NCBI GenBank assembly: GCA_902826835.1
Contig: CADEGH010000034.1
Span: 1 to 36,592, forward strand
Direction: 5' to 3'
Length of the DNA: 36,592 bases
From: an uncultured bacterium
Lineage (GTDB): Bacteria > Planctomycetota > GCA-002687715
Positions 1-8,775 of this stretch are shown one piece after another; position 1 is the first letter of the stretch, and each line of letters begins with the position of its first letter. The translations under genes were made by a program, and so were the position numbers. Below the pieces are notes generated by a model. The model saw only the letters and a list, made by a program, of their open reading frames with translations, made no database searches and was not told the DNA's origin.

Positions 1-101
1 TCGCAGGCGGATCTGGTGATCCGCGTTCCCATGGGCGGTGGCACGCACGTTGGGACCCCCGGTGTCAGGATAGTTGCCGCCTGCCCCGATGGCCGAGGGG
101 G

Positions 102-126
102 CCCCGTACGGCGAAGCCGTATGGGG
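102..126. terminator. hairpin near left edge, possible terminator
   Basis: An 11-bp stem (102-112 with 116-126) closes a GAA loop. One pair is G-U when read as plus-strand RNA and an A-C mismatch on the minus strand, so the structure is slightly better for plus-strand transcripts. It lies about 60 nt beyond the stop of the minus-strand kinase gene. There is no T-tract. It may end a gene coming from the left of the window or act in both directions. The rest of 1-185 shows only short direct repeats of a GGGCGGTGGCACGC-type word (33-46 and 134-147) and no convincing gene. Confidence 0.3.
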
Positions 127-185
127 GTCGGTGGGGCGGTGGCACGCGAGGCGGAGATGATCCGGCGCGATCCTGATGCCGCCGA

Positions 186-3100
186 TCACCGAGAGGCAAG
201 TTCTCTCGCCAGCGCGCTTACACGTGTGCGCAGCGCCAAGAGCCGCGCACTCATGGGCGGTGGGGTCGCCGGATCTTGGATGGCTGCGTTCATTTGGAGA
301 ATGGTCGGCTCCGCACACCAGTGCTTCAACAGCGATTGGGCTGCCGCGCGGGACAGCTCCCCACTCTCGACACTCGCCTCGAACGAGGTGAGCGCGGCTT
401 CCAGATACTCGAGGGCCCACCCGAGGAGATCGGAAGCCTCCGGGCTTTCCACGGACCCGAGATCTGCCCGCTCCAGCAAACAAGTGCGGGCAGCGTGGGC
501 CCGATCGCGGCCGTGGGAGTCCAGAAAGAGAGGCGGCTCCACTTGGAACGCGAGCTGCCAAAGTCGGCGCTCCTCGTGGTAGCGATGCAGCCCAGCCGCC
601 ACCGCGATCAACTCCTTCCATTGTTCTTCAGTGTGCGGGTGAGCGGTGCCGGCGATCACTCTCGAAAGCCGGTCCCATTGGACTTGGTCCTGCTTGGTTC
701 GTGTCACAAGCGCCGCCAAGTCTCGTCGCTCTCGGGATCCGACTTGATGCCGCGCCCCCGCGCGCTCGAAGTGCCCCACCGCCTCGTCAAACCGGGTCGC
801 TCGTCGCAACACCAACCCCAGGTGGTAATGAGCTTTGGCCGGCTCGGGACCCGACAGAGCGGCCTCGAATGCTCGACGTGCTTCCTCGAGCTGGGCATTT
901 TCGATCTGACCCTGTTTGTAGAGCGCCAGGCCGAGTTCGAGTGCACTCCGCCCATCGGCGGGATCGCTCCGATGCAGGGCGCGCAACGCCATCAGTGATC
1001 CCTGGTCTCCGAGCCCTCTGGACCCCGCCTCACACAATTCCAAGAGCTTTGCTCGCACCGCCGTCGCGCGCGGCAGGTCTTGGTCTAAAACAACCTGAGC
1101 CTCCGTCCACTCTCCAGACAGAACATGGAGTCTGAACGTGACCAGCCAAAACGCGGGATGCGCGGGATGGCGGACCTCGGCCGCAGCAAGAGCCTGCGCG
1201 GCTTCACTCACGCGCCCCTGGTCGAGAAGAACTTCGATCTCCCCGAGCCACGATGTCCAGGTTGCCGGCTCGAGCGTGCGCGCCCGCCGAAACGCGTCCA
1301 GGGCCGCCTGCCAATTCCGATCCGCCTGGTGGACCCGTCCAAGTTCATCGTAGCCCCGGTAGTTGTCCGGATCGAAGGCAAGCCCTCGCTCGAGTCGTCT
1401 CCGCGCGTCGACCAGATCCCCGAGACGGGTGGCCGCGGTTCCGGCGCTGATCGACGCTCGCCCACTCTCGGGCTGAAGCGCGACGGCAACTTGGAAATGG
1501 CGACGGGCTTCTTCGTACTGCGGCGGATTTTCGTTGATGGCCAAGAATGCGAGCCCGTAGTGCAACCAATAATTCGTGGGATGGTAGATCACGCCGCATC
1601 GGTAGATCGAAAGCGCGGTCTTCGGCTCGTCGTCCATGTGGTAGAGATGAGCCGCCAAGTGCACCACGGATGCCGGTACGCGGCTCGCGCTGAGCTGAAG
1701 TTCCGAAAGCAAGTTCTCGGTGTCGCCGTCTCGGAGCAGGTACAAAACCCGTCGGCGCACCGGGTCGGCGTCAGCCCCGATGGCCACATCGAGGAGCGGG
1801 ACGGTCCCGAGGGTGCGCCGCGGCTTGAGGGCGGTCTTGACCACCATCCAGTCGAGTAATCCCAGAATGGCGGCTTCCCGCAGAGGGGAATTGGCGATTG
1901 CGGTGCTGGAATCCACGACCGATGGTCGCTCGGGGGCGAAGCCGTAGTCGGCGAAGTGCTGCTGGTAATCCCGGTCGAGAGCCACGAGATTGGTTGCGGA
2001 CGCCGCCTGCTCGCGCAGATATCCCAGCCGACTGACAAACGAAGCGAGGCGGCTCGCGGCCTTGGCCTCATCCAGACCCTGGCGGACCTCCGCCGTCAAC
2101 CGTTGGATGTGATCGACCAAGCCCGGCGGCAATTCCGATCCACAATTCAATTCGGAGAGACGCACGAGCTCGAGCTCGGCCGAGGACCATCGTTCGACTC
2201 CGTGCTCCGGGTTGGAATGGGACGACCGGGCCGACGCGACGTGGGCAACCGCCTTTTCCACCAGTGCCTCCGCAACCGCGGCGCGTTGGACTCGAATCCG
2301 CTCTTCCTCAAAACGCCGACTCCGAGCGGAGTGAAAGCCGAGGCTGGCTCCCACGACAGATACGAGAATCGTCACTGCCAACGCCGCGATCAGCCGACGG
2401 GACCTCCTCGCATGCCGCAGCGCCAGATCTTGTTCAACCCAACTGCGCTCGCTCTGCCGCAGGCGGGCGCGGACTCGACTTCGATGCTGGGCGACGAGCG
2501 CCACGATTTCGCCCGCGGTCTGCGGCCGGACCTTGGGCTCCGGGGCCAAGCAGAGGCGGACGATCTCTTTCAGATCGGCGTCGACCTCGGCCTTCTCAAG
2601 TCTGGCGAGCGCGGGACCGAGTTCGGCCGCGCTGGCCATCGCGACACAGGCATCCCGCGAAGACCCGTCGTAGATCGGGGCCCGCGTCAAGATCTGGGCC
2701 AACAAGGCCCCGAGGGCGAAGGTATCCGTAGCGGGTCCGATCTGCGCAAGTTCACCCCGCGCTTGTTCGGGGGCCATGCACGTCGGGGTGCCGACGGCGA
2801 GGGATCGGCGCCGTCGGCGAGTACCGGCCGAGTCACGACCAGCGCGAGCGAGGCCGGACAGTCCCCAATCGGTGACAAAGACCTCCCCGTGGCGGCCGAG
2901 GAGAATGTTGGAAGGTTTGAGGTCGCAGTGCACCACGCCGCACGCATGGGCGTAAGCGACTGCCTCCGCAATGCGCCGAAAAATCGTCAACAGGGATTCG
3001 ATTGGATCCTCGCCCGGGAGACGCCGTTCCAGGCGCTGGGCGAGGGTCTCACCATCGACCAAACGCATCGAGTACCAGGGCCAAAGTCCGTCCAGGATGC

Positions 3101-3494
3101 CCAGGTCATAGAGCGGGAGGATGCCAGGGTGTTCGAGGCGGGCGGCGGTGCGAGCCTCTTCGAGAAACAGCGTCGAAGCCTCGACTCGGCGCTGACCCTC
3201 GAGCTCCCGCAAGATCTTGATCGCAACCGGCCGGGCGGCCATGGAATCCCGGGCCTTGAGGACCACTCCCATACCGCCACGTCCGAGCACACCTTCGATC
3301 TTGTAGCGCCCACGCTCTTCGAGGGCTCGCAGTGTGGGATGCCGTCCGAAACTCCGTGCCGACCCAAACGAATCACCGAGCGAGTCCGTGGTACTGGCCT
3401 CGCGGGGAAACGCCCATTCCAGCGCCCGGTCGAGCGCGCTCACCGATAGATCGGCCGGATCGGCTGGTTCGAGCGTGGATTCTTCCCGAGACAT
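186..3494 (-). CDS. membrane Ser/Thr protein kinase with TPR sensor region
   Basis: This is a 1102-aa protein kinase (Hanks type) read from the ATG at 3494, two bases after the sigma factor stop; an upstream start at 3533 would overlap the sigma gene. The glycine loop GRGGMG is near residues 71-76, the VAIK lysine near 93, the catalytic loop HCDLKPSN near 189, DWG near 209 and APE near 241. HRD has become HCD and DFG has become DWG, while the catalytic Asp and metal-binding Asp remain, so activity is plausible but it is a non-RD kinase. A hydrophobic span near 368-387 predicts one membrane segment. The remaining about 700 residues are helical and rich in tetratricopeptide-like repeats (clearest about 640-900), probably for protein binding outside the kinase domain. 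Its position directly behind an ECF sigma factor suggests that the two act in one signalling pathway. Confidence 0.93.
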   Translation of the reverse strand: MSREESTLEPADPADLSVSALDRALEWAFPREASTTDSLGDSFGSARSFGRHPTLRALEERGRYKIEGVLGRGGMGVVLKARDSMAARPVAIKILRELEGQRRVEASTLFLEEARTAARLEHPGILPLYDLGILDGLWPWYSMRLVDGETLAQRLERRLPGEDPIESLLTIFRRIAEAVAYAHACGVVHCDLKPSNILLGRHGEVFVTDWGLSGLARAGRDSAGTRRRRRSLAVGTPTCMAPEQARGELAQIGPATDTFALGALLAQILTRAPIYDGSSRDACVAMASAAELGPALARLEKAEVDADLKEIVRLCLAPEPKVRPQTAGEIVALVAQHRSRVRARLRQSERSWVEQDLALRHARRSRRLIAALAVTILVSVVGASLGFHSARSRRFEEERIRVQRAAVAEALVEKAVAHVASARSSHSNPEHGVERWSSAELELVRLSELNCGSELPPGLVDHIQRLTAEVRQGLDEAKAASRLASFVSRLGYLREQAASATNLVALDRDYQQHFADYGFAPERPSVVDSSTAIANSPLREAAILGLLDWMVVKTALKPRRTLGTVPLLDVAIGADADPVRRRVLYLLRDGDTENLLSELQLSASRVPASVVHLAAHLYHMDDEPKTALSIYRCGVIYHPTNYWLHYGLAFLAINENPPQYEEARRHFQVAVALQPESGRASISAGTAATRLGDLVDARRRLERGLAFDPDNYRGYDELGRVHQADRNWQAALDAFRRARTLEPATWTSWLGEIEVLLDQGRVSEAAQALAAAEVRHPAHPAFWLVTFRLHVLSGEWTEAQVVLDQDLPRATAVRAKLLELCEAGSRGLGDQGSLMALRALHRSDPADGRSALELGLALYKQGQIENAQLEEARRAFEAALSGPEPAKAHYHLGLVLRRATRFDEAVGHFERAGARHQVGSRERRDLAALVTRTKQDQVQWDRLSRVIAGTAHPHTEEQWKELIAVAAGLHRYHEERRLWQLAFQVEPPLFLDSHGRDRAHAARTCLLERADLGSVESPEASDLLGWALEYLEAALTSFEASVESGELSRAAAQSLLKHWCAEPTILQMNAAIQDPATPPPMSARLLALRTRVSALARELASR

Positions 3495-3496
3495 GG

Positions 3497-4210
3497 TCAA
3501 TCCGATCCAAGCGTCTCGAGCAGGCGGCGGCACTCGTGGGCGATCTCTTGATCATCGGCCTCACCCATCTCCTCCGCGACCACCCGTCGGAGAATGCCGG
3601 TGAACTCGCGGCGCGCGGTCAAGTAGTCGCGATGCAACTTGGCCGCGTCCTCGTTCCAAAGCTGAGCAATCTCCCTGATCGGAAGTCCCTCCTGGAAGCG
3701 GAGGCGGAGGAGTTCCACCCGGCGTTCCGCGGCGGGTCCGCGCGTGGCGGCGTACGCGGCGTGTTCATCGCGCACCACCCGCATCGTAGTCACCGCCCAC
3801 GCGCGGTCGAATGCCCGCACCGCGTCTTCCTGAGTGCCCAGGGCCTCCGGAGCTTCGACGGTTTCCAAGCTGTCGATGCTGTCACGGCGAGCCCGACGCT
3901 CTTCCAGGCGAGCGCACACATTGCGGGTGATGCCGAACAGGAACGCACGGAAGCCACCAGCGCGGCGGGGGGCCGCCTTTTCGAGAGCTCCGTTGGCCTT
4001 CAAGCACTCAAGGAAAACCTCCTGAAAAGCGTCGCCGGCTTCGAGAAATCCGGCACGGTTGCGGAGTCGCGAGGCCAAAAATGCTTGGACGACCGGCCCA
4101 TAGCGAAGAACAAAACGATCTTGGGCTCCCCGTTCGCCCCCGGCGGCGGCCCGGATCAGGTCCCAGGAGGTAGCGGTGGTTTCTTGCGGCGAAGCGACGG
4201 AGGTGACCAT
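3497..4210 (-). CDS. ECF-family RNA polymerase sigma factor
   Basis: A 237-aa sigma-70 family protein of the ECF type. Sigma region 2 lies near residues 25-100, including a GDAFQEVFLECLK segment (the usual DxxQEVFL helix) and FRAFLFGITRNV. Region 4 near 165-220 has RLRFQEGLPIREIAQLW, a helix-turn-helix of the kind that reads the -35 element. It is somewhat longer than a minimal ECF factor because of a linker around 105-160. The ATG at 4210 gives a full region 2; the Shine-Dalgarno site is weak. The stop is 2 bp from the kinase start, so the two are very probably co-transcribed and perhaps translationally coupled. In planctomycetes such sigma-kinase pairs are common; regulation of this sigma factor by the neighbouring kinase is inference. 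Confidence 0.9.
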   Translation of the reverse strand: MVTSVASPQETTATSWDLIRAAAGGERGAQDRFVLRYGPVVQAFLASRLRNRAGFLEAGDAFQEVFLECLKANGALEKAAPRRAGGFRAFLFGITRNVCARLEERRARRDSIDSLETVEAPEALGTQEDAVRAFDRAWAVTTMRVVRDEHAAYAATRGPAAERRVELLRLRFQEGLPIREIAQLWNEDAAKLHRDYLTARREFTGILRRVVAEEMGEADDQEIAHECRRLLETLGSD

Positions 4211-4310
4211 GGGTTTCTCGGATGTCGGAGCAGGGGCGGGTTCGGTCGGTCGAGTGGGTACGAGCGCTCCTCCCGAATCGGACCGGTTTTTTTCAGGGGG
4301 GCGCGTCCGC

Positions 4311-6017
4311 TCAATTCAGGAAGCGCAGCGCGATGGAGTTGGTGAGCGTGAAGTTCGGGTTTCCGAGGTAGGGCGCCGGAGCCAGGACGGCCCCCTGGAT
4401 TTGGAGCGCCAGGCCGGCGAGGCCCGGGGGCACCTGGCCATAGACTTGCACGCCCGCCGACCCGAGCAGAGGACCCGCGAAGAAGCTCGCGTCGCTCGGC
4501 TCGTACAGGAACGACACCGAGAACGGATCCAGGTGCACCTCCGGGAATCCTGCCAGTGAGTGGGCCGCCGCGTTCACCGGGCGGAAGCTGCCGAGGATGA
4601 AGGGGAGCGCGCCGCTGTAGGTTCCGCCGGGACTTCTCAACTCGAGGCTGAACGGAGTGCCGATGGCGGCAGCATTGAAGGTGAACTCGGTGGGCCAACT
4701 GCGGTACCAACCGAACTCGATGGAAGTACGGAGCTCGAGGTCCTCACGCGATCCGACCCACGGCGGCGCCAATCCGAATTGCCAGGCGAGATTCGTCGAT
4801 CGGTGTCCCGCGACGAGGTCCGGGAAACCGTCGCGGTTGGCATCACCGGCGGCGGCCACTGCGGACCCCAACCCGGGAGTGCCGGAGGCATCCGAAATCA
4901 GTCCAATCTCGAGGTTGCTATTCCCCGACCGGAAGCGGACTCGCGCCGGGGGAGCCCCCGCAATCGCTTGACTGGGAGCGCCCGAGGCAAAGTCGCTGAT
5001 ACCGTCGCCGTCCACGTCGCCCACGAATGCGACGGCGGTCCCGGTTCGGGTTTGGGCGGGTCCTTGAACTGCGGACCAAGAGTCTCCGAATGGCCCGGTG
5101 TAGGTGCGGACCAATCCCCCGTCCGCGCTCCCCGCCACCGGATTCCTCGGCGCTCCCACCACGATGTCGGAAAACTCATCACCGTTCAGGTTCCCATTGC
5201 CATCGACGGAGGTTCCGAAGCCGGAGTCCGCGCTATTGGGCCACAGGATGCTCAGGGTGTAGAAGGCTCCGAGCGCAATTGACTGCACCCTCACTTCCCC
5301 GATTCCTCCGGACGGATTGATCCGATCCGGCAACCCGAAGACCACATCACTGAACCCGTCGCCGTTCCAATCACCGGCATGCGCAATCGACCACCCGGCG
5401 TGATCGCCCACGGAGATTCCGGTGTAATTGGCCCAGAGCGCGCCCGTCACCGCGTCGTACACCGCGAAGCCTCCGCGCTCGCTGCTCTTGTACGGCGAGC
5501 TCGCCGCGACCATCGGATTGGCCTGACCGGCCATGCGAAACCCGGCGACCGAAAAGCCGAAACAGTCTCCCGCGGCGGCGCCGCCGATCGTGCGCAGCAC
5601 CATCCCGGTGGCACCGTTCACGACATAGGCCGCACCGGCGTTGACTCCGAAAAAATCGGTGTCCGGCGCGCCGACCGCCAGTTCGTCGATTCCATCGGCG
5701 TTCACGTCGGGGATGCGCGCCAAAGCGGCCCCGTAGCTCCGCGCCGAGACCGGGCCGGCGACATCCCATATGTTCTCCCCCGAAGCACCGGAGACGAGCC
5801 GGACTCGACCCACCCCGGCCAGTGCATCCGGGCAACCGACCGCGTAGTCGTCATGACCGTCGTCGTTCACGTCGCCGAGGCCGGCGAATGCAGCCCCGCA
5901 TCCGTCCCCCCCTCCCGGACCGCTGATCACCCGTTGCACTTCCGTTTGGCCCTTCGCGAGAGAGGCCAACCCAACCACCAAGAACGCTACCCAAGTCCGC
6001 GCCATCCTGCATCGCAT
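4311..6017 (-). CDS. secreted FG-GAP repeat (integrin-like propeller) protein
   Basis: A 568-aa exported protein. The N-terminus (MRCRMARTWVAFLVVGLASL) is a signal peptide ending near the KGQ at about residue 24. Six or so FG-GAP repeats follow, each with a calcium-binding DxNxDGxxD loop: DVNDDGHDD, DVNADGIDE, DWNGDGFSD, NLNGDEFSD, DVDGDGISD and DANRDGFPD. Such repeats form a seven-bladed integrin-alpha-like beta propeller. The last about 130 residues form a separate beta-rich module ending in LTNSIALRFLN that recurs in other exported proteins of this window. The ATG at 6017 has GGAG seven bases upstream; an internal ATG at 6005 lacks one. It is closely paralogous to the protein at 8776-10506. 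The role is likely surface or extracellular binding; no enzyme motif is visible. Confidence 0.88.
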   Translation of the reverse strand: MRCRMARTWVAFLVVGLASLAKGQTEVQRVISGPGGGDGCGAAFAGLGDVNDDGHDDYAVGCPDALAGVGRVRLVSGASGENIWDVAGPVSARSYGAALARIPDVNADGIDELAVGAPDTDFFGVNAGAAYVVNGATGMVLRTIGGAAAGDCFGFSVAGFRMAGQANPMVAASSPYKSSERGGFAVYDAVTGALWANYTGISVGDHAGWSIAHAGDWNGDGFSDVVFGLPDRINPSGGIGEVRVQSIALGAFYTLSILWPNSADSGFGTSVDGNGNLNGDEFSDIVVGAPRNPVAGSADGGLVRTYTGPFGDSWSAVQGPAQTRTGTAVAFVGDVDGDGISDFASGAPSQAIAGAPPARVRFRSGNSNLEIGLISDASGTPGLGSAVAAAGDANRDGFPDLVAGHRSTNLAWQFGLAPPWVGSREDLELRTSIEFGWYRSWPTEFTFNAAAIGTPFSLELRSPGGTYSGALPFILGSFRPVNAAAHSLAGFPEVHLDPFSVSFLYEPSDASFFAGPLLGSAGVQVYGQVPPGLAGLALQIQGAVLAPAPYLGNPNFTLTNSIALRFLN

Positions 6018-6660
6018 GGAATTTCTCCGGAGGCCACCCCATGGGCTCGCCTCACCCCCCCTTCCGTCGGCCCACCCGTTTTCTCGGGCCGGTCGAGCGG
6101 ATTCCTCGACCGATTGCGAAACTCTCGAAATGGGAGGTCATCATGCGATGCGTCCAGGCCTTCGGTTGGTAACTCGGACCCCCATTGGTCGCCCCGCGAA
6201 AAAGACCGTTCATCCACTCGCGCCGAATAAACGTGCCGACGATTCTCGAAAGGCGGTGGTGCGGACAAGGGCGAGGGGGACGCTCAGTGAACGCGGATGC
6301 ATGGATCCATGGACGATGGAGCCTTTCGATCAGACGACCGGAAACGGGGAGGACAAGTGAGTCGTGAGAACGTTTCGGCAGGATGTCTCCGCCGAGCGAC
6401 GGATCGCATCCGAGAGGCATGGCTTTGAGGAGCTGTCCGGCCGCCCGGAGTGGTCTCTCTGATTGTTCTGAGTAGCCGACTTCCGTCCGGGGCTACGACT
6501 CGACGCGATCAATGAAGGGTCAACCAGCGGCAACGGCTGCTGTGGAACTGCGCCGGGCGTAACTGAGCGAACTGCCGGCTTCCGCTCCCACCATGAAGGC
6601 GTGGCGCGCAGCCGTGAGTCGTGGCGATTGGGACTCGGGCCACCGCACACGGGAGTGCTC
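6018..6660. other. 643-bp region without a convincing gene
   Basis: The open frames on both strands here have low-complexity, basic translations and no start or domain support. The part next to 6017 must hold the promoter and leader of the FG-GAP gene, but I see no clear -35/-10 pair. Two inverted repeats stand out: 6090-6112 (listed separately) and a weaker GTAGCC/GGCTAC pair at 6472-6496. The remainder could be decayed coding sequence or the trailer of the minus-strand gene ending at 6661. Confidence 0.5.
6090..6112. repeat. 8-bp inverted repeat upstream of FG-GAP gene
   Basis: CGGTCGAG (6090-6097) and CTCGACCG (6105-6112) are perfect complements around a 7-base spacer. The repeat lies 73-95 bp upstream of the FG-GAP start at 6017, where an operator or a leader hairpin could be. 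There is no T-tract, so a terminator is less likely. Function unknown. Confidence 0.35.
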
Positions 6661-7470
6661 TCAAAAACCGATATCCGCCACGATCTTGGTCGCCGTATCA
6701 CCATCGAGGTTGTTCGCGATAATAATTGGCGTATTGACGAGGCCCTGGGCGACGATATTGGTGATCGAAATGGGGAGGTAGGCCTTGTTGGCTTTGACCA
6801 AGACGGCCTTCATTTCTGTCGGCGCCTGGCCATCAGGGTGCGGCAAGCCGTACCAATCGAACTGATCGGGGCCACCCGCACTCGTCCCGAGCAGATTTGC
6901 CAAGATGGCCAATCCGTCCTCGGTGAATTCAACGACTACGGAGTATGAGCTCGTTGCGGGATCGTGGTGAAGCCGAGCGGTACCAACCGTCGAGTTTTCG
7001 AAGATTCGATTCATTGATACTGGCGTGCCCTGGTACTCCAGGCCGCCAATCTGCAAGTAGCTGACGTCGACGTAGGCTCGATCGACTTCATGAAAGTCGT
7101 AGATCAGGCTCGAATCGGGAAACGAGTGCATGAATGGGTCGATCAGCTTCGGGTCCGAGGGGGGTCTGAGGAGATGAAACCCGCTACTCCCGGGCTCCAT
7201 TCCGTGCTTGGCCAATCGATCCGTCTCCAAACTTTTCCATGCGGCCCACTGAGCTTGCATAGACTGAGATTCCAGATCCATGCGCCGTACCTGCAGAGAA
7301 TCCGGGAACGGTTCTTCTTGTCGCGACTTGGGGGCAGCACCACTGTCAATTCCCGACCCATCCCGACCTGGCGGGGACGGGATATTATTATCAATTCTTA
7401 ACCAATGGCTGAGGCCGAGAAACCCCGCCGAAGTGCATAGAACCAAAGCAAGAATGACCTTGTAGTTCAT
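6661..7470 (-). CDS. exported or membrane-anchored protein of unknown function
   Basis: I do not recognise this 269-aa protein. The ATG at 7470 begins MNYKVILALVLCTSAGFLGL, a signal peptide or signal anchor, so the longer open frame reaching 7737 is not used; that extension overlaps the preceding gene in another frame. After residue about 30 the protein is soluble, with a low-complexity PSPPGRDG stretch and then a mixed segment rich in aromatic and Asp residues (FDWYGLPHPDG near 210) and a C-terminal hydrophobic beta-like part ending IVADIGF. It starts 16 nt after the stop of the frameshifted gene at 7487, so the two form one unit. The sequence is clearly less GC-rich (roughly 50-55%) than flanking genes (mid-60s), which suggests foreign origin or rapid divergence. 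Confidence 0.72.
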   Translation of the reverse strand: MNYKVILALVLCTSAGFLGLSHWLRIDNNIPSPPGRDGSGIDSGAAPKSRQEEPFPDSLQVRRMDLESQSMQAQWAAWKSLETDRLAKHGMEPGSSGFHLLRPPSDPKLIDPFMHSFPDSSLIYDFHEVDRAYVDVSYLQIGGLEYQGTPVSMNRIFENSTVGTARLHHDPATSSYSVVVEFTEDGLAILANLLGTSAGGPDQFDWYGLPHPDGQAPTEMKAVLVKANKAYLPISITNIVAQGLVNTPIIIANNLDGDTATKIVADIGF

Positions 7471-7486
7471 GATTTGTCTTTCGGCA

Positions 7487-8390
7487 TCAACATGTTTTTT
7501 GATAACAGGCCACGTACCTGATGATCCACCCTGAAGTGCCTCCAAACTTGGCACGCACCCAGAACGTATCGCCCGTGGGAGTCGGCGAGAGATTTGCCAG
7601 GTAGATCCCGAACAGATCAACGACACTTGGAGGTTCTCTTTCTGGTCGTACGCCAGGCTTGTCTCGAAATGCACCTCCCCCTTGAGCAACGCCAATATGC
7701 ACCGGTTTGGGGGGGTGTCGGGGTCGCAGAACTCCAAAAGGACCGCTGATCGCTGAGACTTCCATTAGCACAATTACTGATCCTGGGGCGATTGTCGCCG
7801 GGTTGCATGGCAACACCTGCTTCCAGCAACCACTCCCTCGGAGCACTGACATGAGTCCGGCATCCGAGACGGTTCCACCGGTGGGTGGACCACCTGGCGC
7901 AGGCGGGTCGTTGGGGCCTCCCGGGCCTGCACCGAGCGCTAGTCCCGCACAACTGTAGCCGATTGGACCCAAGTCCGGAGGTCCGGGCGGGCCCTGGCCA
8001 CCTGACGGAGTGGGGTTCAGCGCCGGCAGGCCTGCCGTTGCCGAAGTCCAAGGGATGGTTGGCCTCTTCGGTCTGAAAGTGAGCCCCACTAGTTTGAGGA
8101 TCTCAACGTCACCGGGATTGGGGCAAGTTCGGTACTTGTAGCGCTGAAAAACGCGGTTGAAGTCTCCATACACAAGTCCACCACTTCCAGGCGGGTCTTC
8201 AGCCCAGCCCGGAAACGGGGCTGAGTGTATTCCGATGGGCCCGTCAGGGACACCACTACCCGAACAAATACCCCCAGTTCATGGGCCCTGACCGGGCGGA
8301 CATCCCCCCTTGGGAAAATCCAAGGGAACAACCCAAGGTCGCCAAAACGCCCCAGAGCCATGAAGTTCTTGTCAAGTTTGTTGCCCCCAT
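7487..8390 (-). pseudogene. exported protein gene interrupted by a +1 frameshift at GGG-TAG
   Basis: Two frames join into one 300-aa exported protein. From the ATG at 8390 a 44-codon segment encodes a good signal peptide (MGATNLTRTSWLWGVLATLG, then CSLGFSQGG) and runs to TAG at 8258-8256. One base later, the +1 frame continues as a coherent Gly/Pro-rich protein (GSGVPDGPIGIHSAPFP...) through 7487. Removing one G from CCC at 8259-8261 restores the frame. The second part contains Cys-rich and Pro-Gly-rich stretches and YACYQ-like C-terminal aromatic residues; I recognise no domain. A consensus promoter sits 54-82 bp upstream of the ATG. Possible explanations are a recent mutation, a sequencing or assembly error, or recoding: a GGG-UAG stop context would permit P-site tRNA slippage onto GGU. 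The alternative 144-aa frame covering 8089-8523 starts upstream of the promoter and was not chosen. Confidence 0.65.
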
Positions 8391-8443
8391 CAGAGTTCTT
8401 AACTTCCAGAGCAAGTGACCGCATCCCCTTGCAACAAGAACTT

Positions 8444-8472
8444 ATCTTAACATTCCCTCTCGACCTTGTCAA
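8444..8472 (-). promoter_or_regulatory. consensus sigma-70-type promoter for 8390 gene
   Basis: On the minus strand TTGACA (8472-8467) is followed after exactly 17 bases by TAAGAT (8449-8444). This is a perfect -35 and a near-perfect -10. Transcription should start near 8437, giving a leader of about 47 nt before the ATG at 8390, with GGAAG (8407-8403) as a weak Shine-Dalgarno site 12 bases upstream. It is the best promoter match I found in the window and identifies the real start region of the frameshifted gene. Confidence 0.72.
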
Positions 8473-8703
8473 GAATAATTTCCGGCACTTGCGAGACCGT
8501 GGGGTACTAATCGGGGGAGTCATGCGGACGAATGCGAAACTAGAGGGTCTGGCGACCTCAGTCCCGCGGGCATGAGCTGCGGAAAATCAGAGATGCGAGG
8601 GCAGGGAGGTGCCGTCAAGAGTATTGGCTCGTGGACCCGTGTCCGAGGCTCTCTTTGAACTCGAAGTCTCTCCACCAAGAAAGGAACCAGGCCCAAGGTC
8701 GAC

Positions 8704-8740
8704 AAAAAAAGGCCAACCGAGCGGGAAGTCTCGGATGGCC
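8704..8740 (-). terminator. rho-independent terminator of FG-GAP gene
   Basis: Reading the minus strand, GGCCATCCGAG and CTCGGTTGGCC pair over 11 positions with one central T-T mismatch around an 8-base loop, followed at once by seven T residues. It lies about 36 nt past the stop codon of the FG-GAP gene (8776). It separates that gene from the promoter at 8444-8472. Confidence 0.82.
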
Positions 8741-8775
8741 AGGGGGAGGCGAGTGGGGTCGGTGGAGGCCGAGGT

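Larger units (their letters stand above)
8391..8775. other. 385-bp intergenic regulatory region
   Basis: It separates the FG-GAP gene ending at 8776 from the low-GC pair starting at 8390. It holds the rho-independent terminator of the FG-GAP gene (8704-8740) and the sigma-70-like promoter of the pair (8444-8472), both listed separately. The stretch 8380-8480 is notably AT-rich for this genome. No further gene is supported between the two signals. Confidence 0.6.

Noticed and set aside
16..582. 188-aa frame at the left edge
   Set aside because: Overlaps the 3' end of the kinase in antisense and has no start context or domain.
1956..3449. 497-aa plus-strand open frame antisense to the left kinase
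   Set aside because: It mirrors the conserved kinase motifs on the other strand; its own translation has no domain and follows from the codon bias of a GC-rich gene.
8089..8523. 144-aa minus-strand frame across 8089-8523
   Set aside because: Its start lies upstream of the consensus promoter at 8444-8472. The +1-related frames carry the signal peptide and the continuous exported protein. It has good GC3 in part, so I rejected it with some caution.
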